NCBI GenBank assembly: GCA_030063045.1
Contig: JAQSEB010000007.1
Coordinates: 682,001-746,000 of the forward strand
DNA length: 64,000 nt
Origin: Pratylenchus scribneri
Taxonomy: Eukaryota; Nematoda; Chromadorea; Rhabditida; Pratylenchidae
Reading direction: 5' to 3'
Both the position numbers and the translations under genes were made by a program. The notes beneath the pieces are model-generated. The model saw only the letters and a list, made by a program, of their open reading frames with translations. It had not been told where the DNA came from and made no database searches. Below, in pieces: positions 13,161 to 24,833 of the stretch. Within the stretch, counting starts at the first letter, position 1. Every line of letters starts with the position of its first letter.

Positions 13161-13751
13161 ATCTTCTTTTAAAAATTAATTAATTTTTTATTTTAATTTA
13201 TCAAATTATTCTTGGATAAATATTGAAATAAAATTGATCAAAATTTATGTAATTTATTGCAAAACTTGGAGAAAAATTTTATTATCGTGAGAAGATTAAA
13301 TTTTAAACATTATTTCAAATCATTTTATGGCATTTATTGGAGAGAAGAGAGATCAAAATTATTTTTGGAGGGTTGGGGGAGAGAATTAAAGATTTGAACA
13401 AAATATTTAAGGCCAAATGGATGTATGGATGCAAGATGGGAAAATTGCACAATTTAAATAAATGAAAGATGACACAGAGGAAATAAATAAGTTCGAAATT
13501 AATTTTGAGATGCACACAAATTATTACTTTAGAGGAGATCACCGATTGAAGGGAAGGAAGAGTAAAGTGAAGGGATGCCGAAACAATATTGGGTTTTTTG
13601 ATTAATTTTGATTTGGAATGGATTGAAAGTTTAATGGAGACAATAGAGGGTAGAGGAGGGGGTGAATATGGGGTAAACAACAACAAAACATTAACAAAAT
13701 TAATAAAATTCAAATATGATGAGATTCCATTCCAAGTGTTTCTTCTGTTCT

Positions 13752-15696
13752 TCAGTGAATAATTCGATTGATTTGAGTGATGAAGAGTGCGGAAATTTGT
13801 CGATTTGCGTCCAGCGCGTTCCTCAAACTGATCAAGTCCACAGCGTTTGGATGCACCATCATCGCTTGCTGCTGTTGAGCATTGTTGTTGTTCTGCTGGT
13901 TCTGGCCCAAAATGTCCGCCACAAGTGTGTTTGAGGTGGAAACCGCTTCGCGAATGACAGTCAAACGGGATGGAAGAGTGCACCGGGTGTGAAGAGCAAA
14001 CATCGTGTCGTGGAAAATTATGTTCGGATTGGAGCCGAGCAGAATACTGGCCTATAAAATTGAAAAAATTTAAATTGGATTATTTTATTTGTAATTATTA
14101 CCTCAACACAGCTGTAAAATGTGCTGCCCGCTTCGCCCGGATCCCCATGGAGGGCACGAATGTAGATGGCAATTCGAGCAAGTTCCGGTTCGGCCACCAA
14201 AAAAGATGCGAAGTTGCGGAGTACCCACGGCTCGGGATAAGCTTAAATTGAAAAATCAATAAAAATTTTGAAATTTTGGCTTACTTGTTAACATCTCAAG
14301 GAAATTGAACACTTCCAGCTCGGTCCAACGCAATGGCTCAATGTCGAGTTTGGTGGTCAGCAAAAGTTGTTTCACCAGCAAAGGGAGATCACCCAAAAAT
14401 GTGTTCGCCATTTCTAAGTCCTGAATCGGCTCAGCGGAGATTCGTTGATAGTCGACAAATTCTAAAATTATAAAAAGTAAATTAATTTTGATGCACATTT
14501 GTTACTTTGGCCATTGTCATCCACATTGATGGGCGCACCAAGAAGCAGAATGAACCGGTGGGAAGAGGATGAACGCATGGAGAGCATGTTGAGCAAAGCG
14601 GTCACACGGAAATGCAATTCTTGTGCTTTCCCTTTGTACTGGGAATTGAAGCCGCCGATCATGTTGCAATTTTCCAGGAAGAGTGGACGAATGTAATTGC
14701 GCAGAATCAGCTCCTCCTCCTTGTCAGTCTCGAATTCATCCAGAAGGAAGGCTTCAGTGCGAAAATGGAGACCGGTGACACGGACAAAATTTTGCAGAAA
14801 TTCGTAGAATTGGAGTTGAGTCCAATCAATCGCTGTCTGAAAAATCCATTTCAAATATTTGAAATACAAAAGAATTACTAACCTTTGAGATGAGATTGCC
14901 CCAAAATGTATGGTCATGAACGGCATTCTTATGAGAGCCAACCTGAACAAAAATTAATGTTAAAATTTGGATGATTTAATGAGAAAGTGACCTTCATGTA
15001 AAGACTGATGATGAATTGTGCTGAAAGCATCCATTTGTCCGACGCATTGTTGCCCTTAGCAATGTGACAAACACGGATAATTTTTGCTTAAATTAATATT
15101 TAATAAATCTAATAATTAGGGTAAAAAATACCTAAAGCTGCTGGAGAAAATGCGAAGCGGGAAGCCCCATCAACTGCTTGAAATTCTGACAAACTCATCA
15201 CTGTTTGATTTTGACCGGATGGAGTGGAAGAAAGCAGTGAACGAAGTCGACTGACAAAACATTCGGATTCCAGATAAGCGATCATTTTGTTCATGTGAAC
15301 ATGGTCCAAAGAGCAAAACTGGAGGAGTTGTTCAGCTAATAAAATAAAAGTTAAGATTTAAGATAATAAAGATGCAAAACCTTTAACCAAATCGAACAAA
15401 TGGAAAGCAATTTCCAATGGCAGCGAAGCAAGATTCGGCTTATCTTAAAATTAAACATCTATATTGTTTATCTGTATAATCTTTGATACCAGTTTTGCTC
15501 AAAATTGCTTTGGTAAATGAACGGCGCAAACCATTTCCAATTGCTTTTGCAGACGAAAACATAGAGTTGAACTTTTTCGACAGCTGTAAAAGTATTTATT
15601 ATTTTGATCAGTTTAGTGTTAATAACTTACAATCCCGAACGGACTGCGCTGCTTGTATGGACTAAAACGCGGTGAAGTATCAATTGGTCGTCCCAT
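13752..15696 (-). CDS. FBXO47: F-box protein, FBXO47 / PROM-1-like
   Basis: Ten exons join cleanly in frame: 15631-15696, 15490-15583, 15381-15443, 15132-15335, 14992-15086, 14883-14942, 14506-14836, 14285-14461, 14102-14241 and 13752-14051. The start is MGRPIDTSPRFSPYK and the protein ends QINRIIH. An F-box-like segment (SLPLEIAFHLFDLVK, then QLLQFCSLDHVHMNKMI) sits at about residues 55-90. The rest is alpha-helical with FBXO47-like landmarks: RFILLLGAPINVDDNGQ resembles the family's IIFGPISPQDGQ segment, and EPWVLRNFASFLVAEP resembles its REWLLENNARLLML segment. F-box proteins bring substrates to SCF ubiquitin ligases. The C. elegans FBXO47 relative PROM-1 acts in meiotic homologue pairing. 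Family assignment is from remembered similarity; the F-box itself is weak. Confidence 0.68.
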
Positions 15697-16378
15697 CAGC
15701 AAAAGATTGTAAATATTTGATTAGATAGCTTGACAATAATGTGAATTTCCAACGCTGTACAATAATCTTAAATGTTTTGATTTGGAAACAATGATTAATT
15801 AATAATGTTGTGCGTGATAAGTGTTTTGATAAATGTAGTGCGTGTGTTAAGCATGAATTAATAAGCTTCTATTTCTAATTGTTAGCACTCCATGCATGCA
15901 TGGAGTTGACAATGAATGAATAGCATCAGTAAACATTTTTATCAGCAACACAACCAAATCAGAATCAGAATGAATGAAGAATGGAATGAAGATGAATGAT
16001 GAAATGAAGAAGAATCGACGCTGACGATCGATAATGATAAAATAATACGAAACGCCAAAAAATTGTATGTAAAATTCAAAAATTAACTACGATTCCAATA
16101 CCGTACATCTTGTCCTCAAAATGGCCAAATTAATGGCATTAATTAGGACGCATTTAAATGCTTTCTATAAAGCTAATTAGCATATATCATGTATTAATTA
16201 AAATTTAAATATTTTATGCCATTAAAATTTGCTCTTCAGCAAAAAAGAAAACAAAAATGGCACATTTGGCAATGGGGAAGAAAGTACAATTAAATTAAGT
16301 GAATTTTTTTGAGCTCTATCTTTGACGATCGGCCCAACCCGTTTTTCAGACCAACTCCTTTTGGAATTCAATCAAATA
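15697..16378. other. Intergenic between FBXO47-like and SH3BGR genes
   Basis: AT-rich, no open frame of interest. It contains a CATGCATG repeat at about 15891-15902 and a GATCGATAATGATAAAATAAT stretch near 16026. It holds the FBXO47-like 5' region and the SH3BGR 3' UTR. Confidence 0.5.
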
Positions 16379-18612
16379 TTAAGCTTCATCTTCTCCTTCC
16401 TCATCTGTGACATATTCATAAGTCCATTCATCCTCATCTTCCAATTCCTCCTCTTCTTCCGTCTTTTTCTTCTCTTCCTCTTTTTTCTTCTCTTCCTCCT
16501 TCTTCCTTTTCTCTTCTTCCTTTTTCTTTTCTTCCTCCTTCTTCCTTTTTTCTTCCTCCTTTTTCTTCTCCTCTTCTTTCTTCCTTTTTTCTTCCTCTTT
16601 TTTCCTTTTTTCTTCCTCTTTTTTCTTCTCCTCTTCCTTCTTCCTTCTCTCTTCCTTCATTTTCCTATCTTCTTCCTTCTTCATTTCCTCCTTTTTCGCT
16701 GCTGCTCCTTTTGGTGGCTCCTTTTTGGGCTCTTCTTCCTTTTTAGTTACTGCTGGTTCCTTTTTAGGCGATGAATCCCTTTTTGGTGGCGGCGATGGCA
16801 CAATTGGTGGCTTTTTCGGCTCTTCTTTCTTTACAGACGTTTCTGGCTTTTTGGGCTCTTCTTTCTTCGTGCTTTCCTTTGGCAATTCCTCGATTTCCTC
16901 TCCTTCTTCATCGTCGGTTACGTACTAAATTGATAAAAAGACCAATTTATAATGCCCAAATCCCTCTTTACCTCATATGTCCATTCCTCCTCATCCTCCA
17001 ATTCTTCCTCTTCCGCAGGTGCCGCTTTCATCTTTTCTTCCTCTTTTCTCTTCTCTTCAGCCTTTTTCTTCTCCTCTTCCACCTTCTTTTTATCCTCCGC
17101 CCTTTTCTTCTCTTCCTCCTCCATTCTTTTCTTCTCATCCTCCAACTTTTTCTTTTCATCCACATTTTTCGCCTCCGGTTTCTTCACTTCTTCCTTTTTG
17201 CTCGTTCCAGGTTTTGGTTTTTCTTCCACTTCTTTCTTTGCCGTTGGTTTAGCCAAAGGTTTTGCCGCTGGAGTTTTTGCCTCTTCTTTCTTCGGTTCAA
17301 CTTTTTTAGGCGCTGGTTTTGGTGCTGGAACCGGTTCTTTCTTCGGCATTTTATCCTTTTCGGATGTTGGCCCTGTTGAATCCTTTTTTGCCATTCCCTC
17401 CTTGGTGGCCGGTTTTATGGTTTCCTCTTCCTTCTTTGCCGCCGGCTTTGGCGCAGTTTTTGATGCCGCTGTTTTTGATGGCACTTCCTTTGTGGCGTCC
17501 TTTGTCGCTGTGGCAGCATTTGTGGTTTTCGTTGTTGATTCTGGCTTCGCTATCGTTTTTGTAGCTGGTGCCTCTTTCGTTGCAGGCTTTTTCGGTGCCG
17601 CCTTCTGTCCATTGGCTTTTGGCGCAGTTGCAGCCTTTTTAGGCGTTTCTGCCACCTTCTTTGGTGCTGCCACCTCCTTCCCATTGACCTTCGATGCCGG
17701 CTTTTTGGCCGTTTCAGTACCCTTTTTCTCTTCTACTTCTTTTGCTTTTTCCTTCCTTTTTTCGGCCACTTTTTTCGCTCCCACTTTTGCCTTGTCATTT
17801 TCCTTTTCTTCATTATTCTCCAATGCCGCCTTTTTATTACTCTTTATTGCCACTGGCGGCCCTTTCTTCACTCCTACATCATTTTCTTTTACCGCAACTT
17901 TCTTGGCATTCACATTATTCTCCAATGCTATTTTGCTTCCTTTCTTCGTTTCAACCACCCCGTCTTCTTCTCCTTCAGCCATTTCCTCATCCTCCATTTC
18001 CTCCTCTTCATCTTCTTCTTCATCCTCATCATAGTCGTCGCTGCCTTCTTCATCTTCTTCCTCATCTTCTTCCTTAAAATGAATTTGTTTTTATTCCATA
18101 TTTTCATTTGATTTTCCCTTAAGGCATTTCTATTTCTACCATCTCTTACCGAGGATTCCTCTTCATCTTCCATTGGCTCTTCGGGTGGCAATAGCCGAAG
18201 GAATTCCTCAAGTCGGTTGCATTCAACTGCATCCTCAAAATCGTCATAATTCTGCAAAGTGCTTTATCAGATTTATTCCCAACCCGCCACACTGACTCCA
18301 ATATATTCGGCCTTGTAGAATATTTGTGGTGGCAATGGAATGTCAGAATTGTTCCTTGGGTTGATGGCCTTCTCGCGCATAAAATCCCTGTCGGGCTCAT
18401 TGCCCCGGACGGTGATGTCGATCGATTGGAATGGAACACCCATTCCATCCAGAATCATCAATATCCGTTGAATTTGCTTACGAATCTATGTAAATTGAAA
18501 TGAATTCAAAATTGAAGGTGAATGAGCCAACTTCGGCATTGCCGGTCACCGTCGAAATGTACACCTTTAAATCGTGTTCCTCGTTTAACTCCGAAGTGCC
18601 CGGAGCAAACAT
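16379..18612 (-). CDS. SH3BGR: SH3BGR-like protein: thioredoxin-fold head with long Glu/Lys-rich tail
   Basis: The first ~115 residues form the SH3BGR thioredoxin-like domain. The start MFAPGTSELNEEHDLKVYIS is at 18612; DLKVYISTVTGNAEIRKQ, IDITVRGNEPDRDFMREK, IPLPPQIFYKAEYIGNYDDF and FLRLLPPEEP follow in family order. Exons: about 18535-18612, 18290-18487, 18150-18253, 16972-18072, 16379-16924. The LPPQIF core (cis-proline region) is intact; as in the family there is no CxxC. Then comes an acidic run and about 500 residues of Lys/Glu/Ala/Pro-rich low complexity with long KKEEEKKKEEEKR heptad-like blocks, likely coiled coil. The block ending ELEDEEEWTYE is followed in the next exon by YVTDDEEGE, and the protein ends with a second ELEDEDEWTYEYVTDEEGE copy and the stop at 16379-16381. 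Members are small adaptors without known catalysis; muscle or cytoskeletal scaffolding is a guess. Confidence 0.85.
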
Positions 18613-19448
18613 TAATGGAGAATGGAACGTTCAAATGAATGGACACAATTTGTTGAGGCAATAAATTGGCACAAATTTACTAAAATTATTGCACAAAATA
18701 ACAATAAAAGAAAAGGGGAAAAAGGAGAGGGCGAAAGGGTAATCCCAAGAAAGAGGCCACAGGTGAAAGTGGAAATGAGGGGCATCGGAAGTGGGTGCAC
18801 ACAATGGATTTTAGTGAAGAAGCAGAGGTGGAGGGATGTGGATTAGGCCCAAGAGAGAATAATGTGCTGCTTGGATCTTGGATGAAGCCGGCAGCCACTG
18901 TGTGGGTAAAATGAATTGGAAGAAAAGAAGAAGTGGCTGCTGCTTCCGCATTAGCCACAACCAATCTATCGATTCCTACTCTCGACCTGACTTGGCCTCT
19001 TTTCGGATCAGATCAGCGGCAGCAGCATTGCGATGTAAGGGGTTTTAGCCTGTGCTCTGTGGCAGCATTTAGTGGCAGTCGGCAGCAAAGAGAGATTATG
19101 GCCACTGAGAATGGCTTAAAAGCTTCATGGAGCTAATCTAGTTCAACGTGAAAACATAGCTCACCATCATCACTGGCTTCTTTCTTTCCCACATGGCCTC
19201 CTTCCATTATCCTCTCATTTTTCGATTATCCCGTAGAGAACGTGGAGTGGAGCGAGATGAGAACAAAAGAAAAACCGCCGAGGACATTGGTGGCCAATAA
19301 AAACAGCGCAAAATGTGGCCAAAGATGAAAAAGAAAGCACATAAAATTTGTTTGGAGGGGCGAAGTTCCACAACTTTACCAAAAGAATACATAACCATCA
19401 AAGATTAAATTGTCCAATTATTCTAACTTAAAATAGGCGGAATTAATA
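18613..19448. other. 5' flank of the SH3BGR-like gene
   Basis: Noncoding to my reading. Moderately GC-rich around 18880-19200. Open frames here overlap on both strands without family resemblance. It probably contains the SH3BGR-like promoter. Confidence 0.45.
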
Positions 19449-20515
19449 ACCGGAAAGAAAAGAATTAAAATTTTCCGGAAAGAAATCAGAATTAAAACTT
19501 TCCGAAAAGAATTCAGAATTAAAACTTTTCGGAAAGAAATCAGAATTAAAACCTTCCGGAAAGAAATCAGAATTAAAATTTTCCGGAAAGAAATCAGAAT
19601 CAGAATTAAAACTTTCCGGAAAGAAATCAGAATTAAAACTTTCCGGATAGAAATCAGAATCAGAATTAAAACTTTCCGGAAAGAAATCAGAATTAAAACT
19701 TTCCGGAAAGAAATCAGAATCAGAATTAAAACTTTCCGGAAAGAAATCAGAATCAGAATTAAAACTTTCCGGAAAGAAATCAGAATCAGAATTAAAACTT
19801 TCCGGAAAGAAATCAGAATCAGAATTAAAACTTTCCGGAAAGAAATCAGAATTAAAACTTTCCGGAAAGAAATCAGAATCAGAATTAAAACTTTCCGGAA
19901 AGAAGTCAGAATCAGAATTAGAACTTTCCGGAAAGAAATCAGAATCAGAATTAAAACTTTCCGGAAAGAAATCAGAATCAGAATTAAAACTTTCCGGAAA
20001 GAAATCAGAATCAGAATTAAAACTTTCCGGAAAGAAATCAGAATTAAAACTTTCCGGAAAGAAATCAGAATTAAAACTTTCCGGAAAGAAGTCAGAATTA
20101 AAACTTTCCGGAAAGAAATCAGAATCAGAATTAAAACTTTCCGGAAAGAAATCAGAATCAGAATTAAAACTTTCCGGAAAGAAATCAGAATTAAAACTTT
20201 CCGGAAAGAATTCAGAATTAAAACTTTCCGGAAAGAAATCAGAATCAGAATTAAAATTTTCCGGAAAGAAATCAGAATTAAAACTTTCCGGATAGAAATC
20301 AGAATCAGAATTAAAACTTTCCGGAAAGAAATCAGAATTAAAACATTCCGGAAGGAAATCAGAATCAGAATTAAAACTTTCCGGAAAAAAAATCAGAATT
20401 AAAACTTTCCGGAAAGAAATCAGAATTAAAATTTTCCGGATAGAAATCAGAATTAAAACTTTCCGGAAACCAACCGGAAATAAAATAAAACTTAACGGAA
20501 ACTAGGCGGATTTAA
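19449..20515 (+). repeat. TTTCCGGAAA minisatellite array 3
   Basis: About 35 units of the same 26-32 bp minisatellite, with more point variants than array 1 (for example GGATAGAAATC, AAGAATTCAG). The left flank is TAGGCGGAATTAATAACCGG and the right end is AACCAACCGG, then GGAAACTAGGCGGATTTA. The AGGCGG(A/T)TTA flank therefore appears on both sides. Confidence 0.96.
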
Positions 20516-20642
20516 TCTAACTTATGAAAAATGAGAGAAAGGGTAAATCAATTCAAATTTTGTTGATAAATTTATTAAGAAAACAATGAAAAAACAAATT
20601 AATTCAAAATATAAATGAATGAATGAATGAATGTTCATTTGC

Positions 20643-22814
20643 CTATGTCGCCTTCATTTGTTTCTTTTCCTCCTCTCCATCTCCATCAATTCTCCATTTT
20701 TCCATTTCATGTTGTTCGGCCGGATTCTCGTAAGGATGATAAAGTGCGGAAAATATGCCTTCCCCAATATTCTCGGCCATTCGTCTTTGATGCACAAATT
20801 CGGGCAATTTACGTCGATTTTCTGCGTAGAAAATGTCCGGATATTTTTGTGGCCTCAAAATTTGTTCTTCTGGCTTCATTTTGACCAACATTTCCAGTCG
20901 CCTTTTTTGTACTTCTTGACGCATTGTTGACGGATTGCGGAATAAATCCAAATAACTAGGAAATGTTTTATGAGAAAAATGGAAAGGAATGAATGAAACT
21001 CACTGATTGAAGGGCATTGACTTTTTCGGGAATTCCTTTTGCTCCGGCTTCAACGGCTCATTCCATTCGTACCAATATTTTGGAGATTTTAGACCTTAAA
21101 AATATAAAAATATCTTTTTTAAATTATTTGCCCTTACCAATTTCGTGCATTGCCCGATCGCAACTTTGATCCCATTTAATTTGACAAAATCTGATGGCCG
21201 ATGGGGTCATTTCCTCTTCATGCGCTTTGTAAAATGAATTTACATTGAACGCCCTTCCCAGCAGTGAATCGGGATTTTGACTGGAAAAAAAATAAATTAA
21301 AATGTTTGGAACTAATTTTTACCTATTTTCAGTTTTAAAGGCAGAAAAGTCCATCATTTTTCGATGCCGTAGTAACAAGAAAACAAATCGATGATAGCCT
21401 GTGCCCATAAATGGAATTGGTTGCAAATAGGGGATAACCTGAAGAAAAAATAATGGTAAAATTAGTTCATTTGTTATTTTAATTTTTGTATTCAGTCTAA
21501 AAATTTACCGTAAAATATAGAAAATGCTTAAAAAACTGATAACCAGCCCAAAAAAATATTTGCCTATTCGACTCCGATACCTAAGAACCTAAGTTTTGCA
21601 AAGTAAATGGTTACCCATTCAGCTGGCTTTTTTTTATTGAAAACCCTTTCTTAGACCACTTTATTTTTATAAATTTAGTAAATTAAAAAATAGCAATTTT
21701 AATAATTCCAATTCTCCTTCCTGAACTAACCTCTTCTCCACCTTCCAATATTCCATTTGCATTGTCCGGAATATTGGCCGCCATCCAATGCACCAGTTGG
21801 GTCCGCCCAATTCGTTCCAGCATTTCCGTCTCCGCATCCTGCACACCCAAATCGGTTGAGGGCTTCCCTGCTTTCCCTTTGCCGCCACCTTTTGACATTC
21901 TATCATTAAAGGGCGATTTGTTGGATTGATTGGTGGCAATTTCTTCTTGGCCCGGTCCTTCCAAATTGACCATTAGTACTGGAAAATTGATTTAAATTCA
22001 TTTTTTGTAAATATTTTTGATCGCCATCGCCCTTACATGTGTTAAATGCGGCCGATGATCCTCCGATTTTGCCAATTCTCACGGAAGGCCGCTTTTGTGC
22101 ATTTTCCGCTCTCAAAACATTTCCAAAATGGACAAATTCCATCAATTTTGAAGAACCCTCTCCACTCTCCCAGCAAATATCCAATGGTTGAGTGTTGTGG
22201 AAATAAACGCCAGGCAAAAATAAATCCTCAAAAATGTTGAAATGTTCGCTCAATGCCAACTGATTGGACGAATCCACTTGATTTAAATCGATAATCACTG
22301 AAATTTTTTCGTAAAAAGAACTAATTAATTTTGTTTTTTGAAACAAACATTCATTGCTGATTGCTTTCTTTTCAATATTCGCTTTTTCTTCTGCCGTTTT
22401 CTTCATCACTGGTTCCTTGGATTTGCTGAAGCCAATGTTCAATGTTCGCGGTTTTTGACCTAAATTAATAGATTTATTTTAAAATAAAATTTAAAACCGT
22501 ACGAATCATTTTCTGCTCATAACTTTCCACAAATAAATCCGGATCAATAATATGCATTTTTGGAAGAATTTCTGGCCGTTGTATTCTCGCTTTGTACCAA
22601 CTGTCCAATTCATAGAACCTGAAGTTTTCAATTTTGGATTAATTACTTTTTTAAACAATTTATTCTTTTAAATTTACCTATTCTTGAAGAAAGCATCCGG
22701 CCCATGCCAAGCAATCATTTTGGGCCGATGTGGTCGACCAACTCTGGGTGTGAATTTTGCCCTCCTCGACAATGGAACATATAATTTAGAGTAAATTGAT
22801 TTATGTTTGTGCAT
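20643..22814 (-). CDS. MRPL38: Mitochondrial large-subunit ribosomal protein mL38 (MRPL38)
   Basis: mL38 is a PEBP-fold protein of the mitochondrial large ribosomal subunit. The start MHKHKSIYSKLYVPLSRRAK at 22814 gives a short basic N-terminus suitable for mitochondrial import. It is followed by GRPHRPKMIAWHGPDAFFK. The PEBP domain shows LFLPGVYFHNTQPLDI and FVHFGNVLRAENAQKRPSV (22040-22310), LVNLEGPG (21960), LVHWMAANIPDNANGI (21760-21820) and IPYLQPIPFMGTGYHRFVF (21350-21440). The conserved tail is PSAIRFCQIKWDQSCDRAMHEIG and KEFPKKSMPFNQYLDLFRNP. The stop is at 20643-20645. Seven or eight exons. The intron at about 21445-21720 contains a SINE-like repeat. A Gly/Lys-rich insertion near 21880 interrupts the PEBP core. 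Confidence 0.9.
21500..21648 (-). repeat. tRNA-headed SINE-like element in an mL38 intron
   Basis: The complement carries GTTACC, then TTTGCAAAACTTAGGTTC, then GGAGTCGAATAGGCAAATA, TTTTTTTGGGCTGGTTATCA and a TAAGCATTTTCTATATTTTAC tail. Box B has drifted, but the body matches the other copies. Confidence 0.6.
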
Positions 22815-23790
22815 TTTTGCTAGATTATCTAAATGTTTATAATTTAATTAAAATTGTGATTATAAATTGAATAATTTTATGTAAAAATGATTCGTAAATA
22901 ATTCAATCAAAATTTTTTACATTGATAAAACTGGAATAAATTAAGACACTTTAATTTAGTTTAAATAAAATATGGATAAAATAGGCTAAATGCGTCCCTT
23001 ACCCTGGAATCACAATGGAGCGGGAAAACGCGGCGATTTTTGTTACCTTCTATCGCCATTCTCTCCAATGTTATGTACTGACTTATGTATCTATCACTAA
23101 CCCGCTCAGCGGGTTCCATAAAAACGCAGTGTTTTATAGAGAAAAAGAGCAGTTCTACTCCCCCTTCTACTTCCCCGTTAGAACTGCTCTTTTTCTCTAC
23201 AAAACACTGCGTTTTTATGGAACCCGCTGCGATAGATACATAATCAGTACATAACTTTGGAGAGAATGGCAATAGAAGGTAACAAAAATCGCCGCGTTTT
23301 CCCGCACATTGTGATTCCAGGGTTAAACCTTTATTTTAAACCCGATTCGGGAGTGAGAACTGAACTCACAGCGGCCGCTGTGTGAACTTAACATTTTTTC
23401 CGGAAGAAAGAGCATTAAAAATTTTATTGCTAGAGAAATAAAAATTTTAGACATTTTATCCTAATAAATTTTTTAATAAATTCAAAAATTAAAAATACAA
23501 TAATATTAACTTGCAAAAAAATGCAAAAAAATTGGAAAATCAACGATTTTATTGTCAACAAAGGAAAAGATAATTGTAAACGTTTTGAATTTTAAATTTA
23601 TAAAAATTTCCATTTGTACAAGAAATTTTCCATCCAATAATTTAGTAAATAGAGCCATTTTTGATTGTATTCCGTTCGCCCATCATCACATCCCCAAGCA
23701 TTTCTCAATTCTTTTCACTCATTTTGGTGGTGGCTTTTGAAGGCATTGAGAAACAAGTCGCCTAAATTCAATGAAAGATAACTTTTCTCT
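22815..23790. other. Intergenic between mL38 start and glutaredoxin stop
   Basis: AT-rich apart from the 321-bp palindromic element at 23002-23322. No gene seen. Confidence 0.6.
23002..23322. mobile_element. Palindromic MITE with TTA target duplication (PIF/Harbinger-like)
   Basis: The ends are CCCTGGAATCACAATG and its complement CATTGTGATTCCAGGG, flanked by TTA at 22999-23001 and again at 23323-23325. The two arms pair almost over their full length: GCGGGAAAACGCGGCGATTT, TTACCTTCTATCGCCATTCT, GGTTCCATAAAAACGCAGTG and AGAGAAAAAGAGCAGTTCTA each recur inverted in the right arm. The unpaired centre is about 25 bp near 23158-23182. There is no transposase, so it is non-autonomous. A three-base TTA/TWA duplication is typical of PIF/Harbinger elements. 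Confidence 0.85.
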
Positions 23791-24833
23791 TTAAATTGCG
23801 GAAATAGACCTAAGCTGTCCGCTTTCATGTAATTCAAACAATTCGGTGGAGCCACCAATGTATTGGCCACAAACAAATATGTAAGGAAAAGTCATGGCCT
23901 TAAAATAGAGTGGCACACAATTGAAGGCTAATTTAAACTGATTACCCCTGTCAAATATTGTAAATCAATTTGCAATTGTTGCTGCCACGGCTCATTCCCG
24001 GACAGCTCCAAATAATGGGCGCGAACATCCGGATAATGGACGGCCAGTAAATGTTTTGCTCGTTGGCAGGGGATGCAATCGGCCAATGTGTAAATCATCA
24101 CACTTTGGAGGGTTTAGTGATGGGTTTTTGGAGGGGTATTCGGACTTACGGATAACTGCTGATTTGCTTCTCCAAATATCCAGCATATGCACTCTGCTGC
24201 TGTTGGCCTCCACTCATTTGGCCATAGCCGGCGAATGCACTCTGCGGAAAACCCTACAATTATAAAGGGGAGATTACGGTACCGATTCCTCAAAACACTC
24301 CTAATTGTAAGGAATATGCCACCCTGCCTCACTTGTTGCTGAATTTGTGGGAACATTTGTTGTTGCTGTTGGGCAACAATCGCCTGTTGCTGAATGCCAC
24401 TCATTGAGGATGACGGTTGCTGCCCTCCAGCATTTGCGGATTGTTGCTGTCCGGATGCCTGCTGCTGTTGGCCATTTGATTGGCTCATGGCCCCAAGATT
24501 GGCCATTTGTTGTTGTTGGCCACCACTTCCATAGCCAGCAGTGCCCATTGCCGGCCACATTTGAAAATCAGGTCCATCTGCTGCAAGCCAATAGATTCCC
24601 CCATTAAATTCCTTATTGCTGGAAGGGCCACCGGCACTGGATTGCCGTGCAATTCGTTCCCTTCTTGGGCCATCATCAACATTTTCCTAAACAATTGATT
24701 GTGCCACCTTCCTCAAATGACTTTTATTGACCTCTTTTTTGTTGGCATCGATGCCATTGACTGACGATGGTTTTGGACAGGTTGAGAGGAGCAAAAACAA
24801 AAAGGGCACCGTCAAAACAATTTGTCGCGTCAT
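23791..24833 (-). CDS. Predicted secreted glutaredoxin-fold protein with Gln-rich spacer
   Basis: Five exons join in frame. Exon 1 starts at 24833 (MTRQIVLTVPFLFLLLS), an apparent signal peptide likely cleaved near the PSSVNG region. Exon 2 (about 24346-24687) encodes a charged stretch, then GYGSGGQQQQMANLG and further Gln/Ser/Gly-rich sequence. Exon 3 (about 24168-24256) continues with GFPQSAFAGYGQMSGGQQQQ and LEKQISSY. Exon 4 (about 23947-24108) begins the catalytic fold: VMIYTLADCIPCQRAKHLL, with a CIPC active site. Exon 5 (23791-23918) has GAMTFPYIFVCGQYIGGSTE with the Thr-Phe-Pro cis-proline loop and the GG(S)TEL glutathione-side motif, then SGQLRSISAI and stop. Glutaredoxins normally act in cytosol or mitochondria; an N-terminal signal plus about 130 residues of Gln-rich spacer is unusual. 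Its use (gland secretion, cuticle, ER redox) is not shown by sequence. Confidence 0.82.

Noticed and set aside
16322..18077. Plus-strand Phe/Ser/Leu-rich ORFs opposite SH3BGR
   Set aside because: Shadow frames of the Lys/Glu-rich minus-strand coding sequence.
22961..23272. 103-residue minus-strand ORF
   Set aside because: It lies within the palindromic MITE and is mirrored on the other strand.
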